A DNA stretch of 6,061 bases from Lachnospiraceae bacterium. Its GTDB lineage: Bacteria; Bacillota; Clostridia; Lachnospirales; Lachnospiraceae. Below, piece by piece: positions 4,727 through 6,061 of this stretch. The stretch's first letter is position 1, and each line of letters opens with the position of its first letter. The position numbers and the translations under genes are program-made. Under the pieces are notes generated by a model, which saw only the letters and a list, made by a program, of their open reading frames with translations, searched no databases and was not told where the DNA came from. The stretch covers positions 1 to 6,061 of the forward strand of contig JAFUXY010000025.1 in assembly GCA_017477005.1 (NCBI GenBank). Direction: 5' to 3'.

Positions 4727-5531
4727 GTTTGTTGGTGTGATTGAAAAAACGGGCGCTGATGTTACAGGCTTTTCAGCGGGGGATCGAGTATATGGAAGGA
4801 TGCCCTTAAAGAAGATCGGTGCGTTTGCGGAATATGCCGCTATAGAGCATGCTGCGATTGCAAAGGTTCCGGAATATCTTTCTGATGAAGAGGCGGCCTG
4901 TGTACCTCTGACTGCACTTACTGCATGGCAGGCCTTTGAGTTGATGCAGCCCAAGGCGGGCGAGACGGTGTTTATCTCCGGCGGAACCGGGAGCCTTGGA
5001 GCGATGGCGATTCCTGTGGCAAAAAGCATGGGGCTTTGGGTCATTACAAACGGAAATGGAGCAAGTAGGGACAGAGTCACTGCGCTTGGCGCAGACAGAT
5101 TTATTGATTACAAGAAAGAAGATTATGCAAAGGTACTTTCGGATGTAGATTATGTCCTTGACACATTGGGAGACAGGGAACTGGAAAAGGAGTTTCAGAT
5201 ATTAAAGACGGGTGGAAGCCTTGTATCGCTTCGCGGGCTTCCCAACGGAGAGTTTGCCAAAAGAATGGGTATGCCGATGGAAAAGAGGCTGATGTTCAAA
5301 GCGGCAGGAAGCAAATATGATAAGCTTGCAGCGAAAAGAAAACAAAAATATTATTTTATTTTTGTACATGAGGATGGCGCCGGATTGCAGAGGATTTCTG
5401 AGATATTCAAGGACAGCCGTATTGAAGCGTCGGTGGATGAAATCTTCCCGCTAGAGGCTGTCAATGATGCGATGAAAAAGGTAGCGGCCGGTGGTTCAAA
5501 GGGGAAAACGATTTTGAAAATTTCTGAATAA
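4710..5531 (+). CDS. N-terminally truncated quinone-oxidoreductase-like MDR protein (NADP-dependent)
   Basis: The protein belongs to the medium-chain dehydrogenase/reductase superfamily, quinone oxidoreductase branch, which reduces quinones or enones with NADPH. From TTG 4710 it is 273 residues. It begins at VMGNEFVGVIEKTG, which in full-length relatives lies about 55-60 residues in, within the GroES-like domain; GDRVYG (24-29) follows. The Rossmann domain is complete: GGTGSLG (91-97) binds NADP, with GADRFIDY (127-134) and DYVLDTLG (147-154) after it, and the C terminus (FPLEAVNDAM, ending KGKTILKISE) is intact. The in-frame codons just upstream of 4710 read K-F-P-L, still matching the family, and a stop lies at 4683-4685. 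The first GroES strands are therefore lost. The start is uncertain (TTG 4710 or ATG 4716) and activity is doubtful; it could be listed as a pseudogene. It overlaps the Rrf2 gene by 17 nt. Confidence 0.75.
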   Translation: MVMGNEFVGVIEKTGADVTGFSAGDRVYGRMPLKKIGAFAEYAAIEHAAIAKVPEYLSDEEAACVPLTALTAWQAFELMQPKAGETVFISGGTGSLGAMAIPVAKSMGLWVITNGNGASRDRVTALGADRFIDYKKEDYAKVLSDVDYVLDTLGDRELEKEFQILKTGGSLVSLRGLPNGEFAKRMGMPMEKRLMFKAAGSKYDKLAAKRKQKYYFIFVHEDGAGLQRISEIFKDSRIEASVDEIFPLEAVNDAMKKVAAGGSKGKTILKISE

Positions 5532-5551
5532 AGCAAAGGGGCAATTAATAG

Positions 5552-5580
5552 TTGGAATAGTGCTTTCTATGTGGTACAAT
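5552..5580 (+). promoter_or_regulatory. Sigma-A promoter upstream of the small ORF and uvrB
   Basis: TTGGAA (5552-5557) and TACAAT (5575-5580) are separated by 17 nt, 27 nt before the start of the 60-codon ORF. No LexA box (GAAC-N4-GTTC type) is visible between 5532 and 5607, so SOS control of uvrB from this site is not supported by sequence. Confidence 0.6.
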
Positions 5581-5607
5581 GAATAAAAAGCGAGAGGAGG
5601 GATTATT

Positions 5608-5790
5608 ATGGCCAATCAGGCAGAACAGTCGGAGAAGTGGATAGAGAGGTTTACGGATTTACAACGTATAAAGGATGCAAAAAACCGGGATTATGAGATA
5701 GAGTACCAGTTGTCCATTGCCAAGGCGCAATTGGAAGCGCTTGGCATTCCTACGGAGAATCTGGTACGCAAAGAACCGAGGGACGAATGA
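5608..5790 (+). CDS. Small conserved-looking hypothetical protein upstream of uvrB
   Basis: This is a 60-residue, highly charged protein with no membrane segment, signal peptide or cysteine. Residues about 7-45 ([20 protein letters not shown] onwards) look continuously helical with Leu/Ile/Tyr spaced at three to four residues, so it may form a coiled coil or helical hairpin; LGIPTENL (45-52) breaks the helix. I do not recognise the family. It is supported as a real gene by a strong AGGAGG (5595-5600) 7 nt from ATG 5608, a promoter just upstream, and an ATGA overlap with uvrB. That coupling suggests matched synthesis with UvrB, perhaps an accessory to excision repair, but no function can be assigned. 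Confidence 0.7.
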   Translation: MANQAEQSEKWIERFTDLQRIKDAKNRDYEIEYQLSIAKAQLEALGIPTENLVRKEPRDE

Positions 5791-6061
5791 AATTCAAATT
5801 ACACGCTCCATATGAACCTACGGGAGACCAGCCGCAGGCAATTGAACAGCTTGTGCGGGGCTTCAAAGAAGGCAACCAATTTCAGACCTTGTTGGGCGTG
5901 ACGGGATCCGGCAAGACGTTTACGATGGCGAACGTGATTGCGCAGCTGAACAAGCCCACGCTGATCATTTCCCACAACAAGACCCTTGCCGGGCAGTTGT
6001 ATGGGGAATTCAAGGAATATTTTCCGGAAAACGCCGTGGAGTTTTTCGTCAGCTATTATGA
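5787..6061 (+). CDS. uvrB: UvrB, excinuclease ABC subunit B (5' part, cut by window edge)
   Basis: UvrB is the damage-verifying helicase-like subunit of nucleotide excision repair; with UvrA it probes DNA and then recruits UvrC. The 91 visible codons carry its N-terminal hallmarks: [17 protein letters not shown] (3-19), the Walker A motif GVTGSGKT (37-44) with catalytic K43, and [18 protein letters not shown] (63-80), then [10 protein letters not shown], which leads into the beta-hairpin region. The start ATG 5787 overlaps the stop of the small ORF by four bases. A weak GAGGGA (5778-5783) precedes it, so translation is probably coupled. The remainder of the protein (normally about 660-670 residues) lies beyond the window. 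Confidence 0.97.
   Translation, partial: MKFKLHAPYEPTGDQPQAIEQLVRGFKEGNQFQTLLGVTGSGKTFTMANVIAQLNKPTLIISHNKTLAGQLYGEFKEYFPENAVEFFVSYY

Noticed and set aside
5530..5566. AAAGCA/TGCTTT inverted repeat after the MDR gene
   Set aside because: It has six-base arms with a loop of about 25 nt and no T run, and it overlaps the uvrB-side promoter; this is probably chance.
5532..5607. LexA/SOS box expected ahead of uvrB
   Set aside because: I searched for GAAC-N4-GTTC-like sequence in the intergenic region and saw none.
1..6061. CRISPR array, tRNA, insertion sequence ends or a defence system
   Set aside because: No regularly spaced repeats, cloverleaf sequence, transposase, integrase or nuclease/toxin pair was seen; the rearrangements noted show no flanking IS remnants.

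Overview
The window looks like chromosomal DNA from a low-to-mid-GC Gram-positive anaerobe, most likely a Clostridia/Lachnospiraceae-type Firmicute. That assignment is an inference from strong AGGAGG ribosome binding sites, near-consensus sigma-A promoters with 17-nt spacers, the family make-up and the general composition; no phylogenetic marker is complete enough to settle it. Every gene I can support is on the + strand. There is no tRNA, rRNA, CRISPR array or intact mobile element.

Layout. (1) 1-888: the 3' end of a MarR-like regulator, overlapping by ATGA a full-length ZIP-family metal transporter. (2) 1020-2561: a strong promoter buried in a large two-site operator, then an UlaG-like metallo-beta-lactamase-fold hydrolase and a TetR regulator. 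(3) 2603-3283: a promoter, a long 5' leader with a 17-position hairpin, a divergent bacterioferritin-like protein and a rho-independent terminator. (4) 3287-3380: the decayed 3' end of a second ZIP transporter, not covered by any intact gene. (5) 3406-5531: a perfect-consensus promoter with a 25-bp palindrome at its start site, then a TM1586-type nitroreductase, an Rrf2 regulator and a quinone-oxidoreductase-like MDR protein that has lost its N terminus. (6) 5552-6061: a promoter, a 60-codon small ORF and the start of uvrB, joined by an ATGA overlap.

How it works together. The region is a row of small, self-regulated stress or metal/redox cassettes next to the housekeeping repair gene uvrB. 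Three of them pair an effector with a one-component regulator: MarR with ZIP, TetR with the MBL hydrolase, and Rrf2 with the nitroreductase and MDR oxidoreductase. The operator-like palindromes sit where autoregulation by the TetR and Rrf2 proteins would be expected, but which protein binds which site is inference.

The most notable points are the signs of rearrangement and the unexplained regulatory DNA. A deletion appears to have fused the end of the Rrf2 gene to the interior of the MDR gene. A ZIP pseudogene relic lies between the ferritin-like gene and the nitroreductase operon. The ferritin-like protein lacks several canonical di-iron and haem ligands, and its leader could form a translational switch. 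I see no convincing multi-gene system of an entirely new type.
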